NCBI GenBank assembly: GCA_029210545.1
Contig: JARGFV010000014.1
Coordinates: 1-36,345 of the forward strand
Origin: a bacterium
GTDB lineage: Bacteria > BMS3Abin14
DNA: 36,345 bases
Direction: 5' to 3'
Shown: positions 34,114 to 36,345 of the stretch, piece by piece
How the letters are laid out: the number at the start of each line of letters is the position of its first letter
How positions within the stretch are numbered: position 1 is the stretch's first letter
Notes under the pieces: generated by a model
The model's database searches: none
What the model was told of the DNA's origin: nothing
The model's input: the letters and a program-made list of their open reading frames with translations, nothing else
Translations under genes and position numbers: made by a program

Positions 34114-35897
34114 GTGCTAAAACTACCAAGGCCGATCTCGTCAAGAGGATAAAGCGACTCGAGAAAATCGAGAAGAACCTCAAAAGAGAAAACCGGCAGT
34201 ATGTTCTGGCGGCCAAAAGTTCCAAGGACGGCCTGTGGTTCTGGGACCTCGGAGCGGACCGGATCTTTTATTCCGCGCGGTTTAAATCGATGCTCGGCTT
34301 CAAGGATAATGAGATGACGGATCGCCCCGAAGAGTGGTTCAAACGTGTCCACCTGGAGGACCTCCCGCGACTTGAGATGGAGATAGCCTCGCACCTGAAT
34401 GGGGGTTCAAAAGAGCTGGCGGTCGAGTTCCGGATGCTCCACAAGGACGGCACGCAGCGCTGGTTCGACTGCAGGGGCATGGCAGCCCGCAGCGGCAGGA
34501 AAAAACCGGATAGCATTGCGGGATCGCTTACCGATATTACTATCCGGAAAAAGGAATATGAACAACTCAATCTTCAAACCTTTTATGACTATCTGACCGG
34601 ACTCCCGAACCGTGCCTATTTCCTGGAACAACTCAAACAGGCCTTTAAAAACGTCCACCGTAACCGTGACTCGATGTTCGCCGTTATGTACCTGGACCTG
34701 GATCGCTTCAAGATCTTCAACGAAGGCCTCGGGCACAGTTCGGGAGACGAACTACTGAAGATCATCTCCCATGTCCTGGAAAGCGCACTGCGCCCGAAAG
34801 ACATAATCGCAAGGGTCGGAGGGGACGAATTCACCATTCTCCTTAACGATATCTGGGACACGAAAGACGCGGAACTCGTGGCCAGGAGGATTCAGAGCAA
34901 ACTGAGCAAGCCCCTCAAGGTGGGCGGCCAGGAAGTCTTCATCAGCACCAGCATAGGGATTGCCACCAGTGACCTTGATTTTGCCATGCCTGACGACCTG
35001 GTTCGGTATGCCGATGTGGCTATGAGACAGGCCAAGGCGCTCGGCGGGGGTCGCTATACTCTGTTTGACAGGACGATGCATGTAAACACTAAGGGTACAT
35101 TGCGCCTGGAGACGGATCTGAGAAGAGCGATTGAACGAAAGGAGTTTAAAAACTTCTATCAGCCGATCATCCAGCTGGATACTGGCGAAGTTGTAGGATT
35201 CGAAGCGCTGATAAGGTGGTTTCATCCAGATCGTGGTCTGGTGCCGCCCGGGGATTTTATCCCCCTGGCGGAGCAGACGGGCCTGATCATCGATATCGGC
35301 CAGTGGGTCCTTTCGGAAGCCTGCCGCCAGTTGCGAATATGGAAGAAGAGATACGTGAACGGCAAGGATTGCATGGTGAGCGTGAACCTTTCCGGGAAGC
35401 AGTTCAGTCAGCCTGATATAGTTGAGGCATTCCAAAAGATCATCACCAGGGGGAAGGTTGACCCTAAAGACGTCTGGCTTGAGATCACCGAGACCGCCAT
35501 CATGCAGAACCCGGCTACCGCCGCCAGCATGCTTGCCAGGATAAAGAAGATGAAGATCCAGCTCTGCATTGACGATTTCGGGACGGGTTACTCGTCACTT
35601 GGAACCCTCCACAACTTTCCCATCGACAAGTTGAAGATCGACAGGTCGTTCATCAACCGCCTTGGGAGCGACGAGGAGAGCCTGGAGATCGTCAGGACCA
35701 TCATCGCATTGGCAAATCATCTGAAACTTGACGTGGTGGCTGAAGGTATCGAGACAAGAAAACAGATGGCGATCCTGCAGGATCTGAAGTGCATGTACGC
35801 ACAGGGGTTTCTCTTTGCCCGCCCGATGGAGGCGTCCAAGGCGGCCGGATTGCTGGGGAAGAACATCTTTAAACGAATGATGAAGGCAGCCGGTTGA
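34110..35897 (+). CDS. PAS-GGDEF-EAL cyclic-di-GMP enzyme
   Basis: 595-residue cytoplasmic signalling protein. A short coiled coil (LVKRIKRLEKIEKNLKRE) leads into a PAS domain (about 30-150: WFWDLGADRIFYSARFKSML, EFRMLHKDGTQRWFDCRGMA). The GGDEF domain (about 165-325) keeps the active-site GGDEF at 237-241 and an inhibitory-site RxxD at 227-230. The EAL domain (about 345-590) keeps E365-A366-L367, DDFGTGYSS and the QGFLFARPM end. Both synthase and phosphodiesterase sites look intact, so it may do either, tuned by the PAS sensor. It starts within the stop of the glycosyltransferase remnant. Confidence 0.94.
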   Translation: MSAKTTKADLVKRIKRLEKIEKNLKRENRQYVLAAKSSKDGLWFWDLGADRIFYSARFKSMLGFKDNEMTDRPEEWFKRVHLEDLPRLEMEIASHLNGGSKELAVEFRMLHKDGTQRWFDCRGMAARSGRKKPDSIAGSLTDITIRKKEYEQLNLQTFYDYLTGLPNRAYFLEQLKQAFKNVHRNRDSMFAVMYLDLDRFKIFNEGLGHSSGDELLKIISHVLESALRPKDIIARVGGDEFTILLNDIWDTKDAELVARRIQSKLSKPLKVGGQEVFISTSIGIATSDLDFAMPDDLVRYADVAMRQAKALGGGRYTLFDRTMHVNTKGTLRLETDLRRAIERKEFKNFYQPIIQLDTGEVVGFEALIRWFHPDRGLVPPGDFIPLAEQTGLIIDIGQWVLSEACRQLRIWKKRYVNGKDCMVSVNLSGKQFSQPDIVEAFQKIITRGKVDPKDVWLEITETAIMQNPATAASMLARIKKMKIQLCIDDFGTGYSSLGTLHNFPIDKLKIDRSFINRLGSDEESLEIVRTIIALANHLKLDVVAEGIETRKQMAILQDLKCMYAQGFLFARPMEASKAAGLLGKNIFKRMMKAAG

Positions 35898-35935
35898 CCA
35901 GACCGGGACTTCTCCGGTTCGAAGGTTGATGCACC

Positions 35936-36121
35936 TCGCAAAAAGTCCAGGCGGGACTTTTCGCTCAACGGGAAGGGAAAAGCGTGGTTCTCCCTTCCCT
36001 CACAGATCGCTGACATATTTGCCGGTCATTGATCCGGGCGCCGCTCCCAGGCGCGGCTATTCATTGATTTGGGCGCCCCGCGCGGGGCGCGTTGATGACT
36101 TTTTGCGAAGTCATCAACATT
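35936..36121. mobile_element. MITE-like element, copy C
   Basis: Same ends as copy B: TCGCAAAAAGTC at 35936-35947 and GACTTTTTGCGA near the right end (36097-36108). The last 61 bp (36061-36121) are identical to 31950-32010, including the 18-bp GC palindrome. The middle differs, with an extra GC-rich stretch (about 36030-36060). Non-coding. Confidence 0.8.
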
Positions 36122-36185
36122 CTACCATATCATCGACGGGGTTCGGCACCGGCGTCGCTTTTGGGTATGGAGAAAAAATTTGTGT

Positions 36186-36344
36186 CTACCTTCGAAACAG
36201 GGCGTAAATCGCCACCCCGATCCCCATATAGATCATCTTGTTGCCGGGCAGGTCCGTTACCTCAGAGATAAGGATCATCCCCATCCCGAAAATAACCATC
36301 CAGAACAGTTCAGCGCCCTGTAACGGTATTCCCATCAGAGTATA
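36186..36344 (-). CDS. C-terminus of a small membrane protein (partial)
   Basis: A minus-strand frame enters from the right edge and ends in TAG at 36186-36188, giving 52 residues. It reads as two hydrophobic segments, AELFWMVIFGMGMILIS and KMIYMGIGVAIYALFRR, joined by EVTDLPGN. It is too short to name. The helix-loop-helix pattern and lack of stops support a real gene. Confidence 0.5.
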   Translation of the reverse strand, partial: YTLMGIPLQGAELFWMVIFGMGMILISEVTDLPGNKMIYMGIGVAIYALFRR

Positions 36345-36345
36345 G

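Overview
The window reads as a chromosomal stretch of a GC-rich, Gram-negative anaerobe. A Desulfobacterota (former Deltaproteobacteria) lineage is my inference. It rests on the gene order rsmA-rnj-uppP-ftsK-lolA-rimO, the outer-membrane genes (lolA, an LpoA-like lipoprotein, a small beta-barrel), the selenocysteine formate dehydrogenase and the style of the dispersed repeats. No rRNA, tRNA or CRISPR array was found.

Layout. Positions 1-3374 hold the tail of an unknown gene and a B12/iron-chelate type ABC importer (binding protein, ATPase, permease). A TPR plus periplasmic-binding-domain lipoprotein runs convergently at 3574-5580. A housekeeping block follows at 5903-15202: rsmA, RNase J, uppP, ftsK, lolA, rimO and a trmN6-like methyltransferase. 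A small outer-membrane beta-barrel (15352-15963) and a convergent DUF721/DciA gene come next.

Positions 16750-31365 form a formate and selenium module. It has two tandem GntR/FCD regulators, a formate dehydrogenase-like catalytic subunit with Ser at the Sec position, fdhE, a structured leader with a terminator (candidate Moco riboswitch), and the three-subunit periplasmic formate dehydrogenase. The alpha subunit of that enzyme reads through an in-frame UGA at 23615-23617. selA and selB, which make and insert selenocysteine, follow. FdhE should mature the enzyme, the alpha subunit oxidises formate, the beta subunit carries electrons through four Fe-S clusters, and the cytochrome b subunit passes them to the quinone pool. 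selC and selD are not in the window.

Positions 31366-36345 are a decayed accessory zone: an IS1182-type transposase remnant, MITE-like elements, an AT-rich frameshifted PIN-like gene, a glycosyltransferase pseudogene with an internal deletion, an intact PAS-GGDEF-EAL protein and a truncated membrane-protein gene at the edge.

The most unusual structure is not a gene. Most intergenic regions, and several gene ends, carry short arrays of 6-, 7- or 8-bp units. The unit sequence differs from locus to locus but the period is nearly always 7. The arrays often come as inverted pairs. They run into btuF, btuD, rsmA and selB coding ends, and one lies in frame inside rimO.
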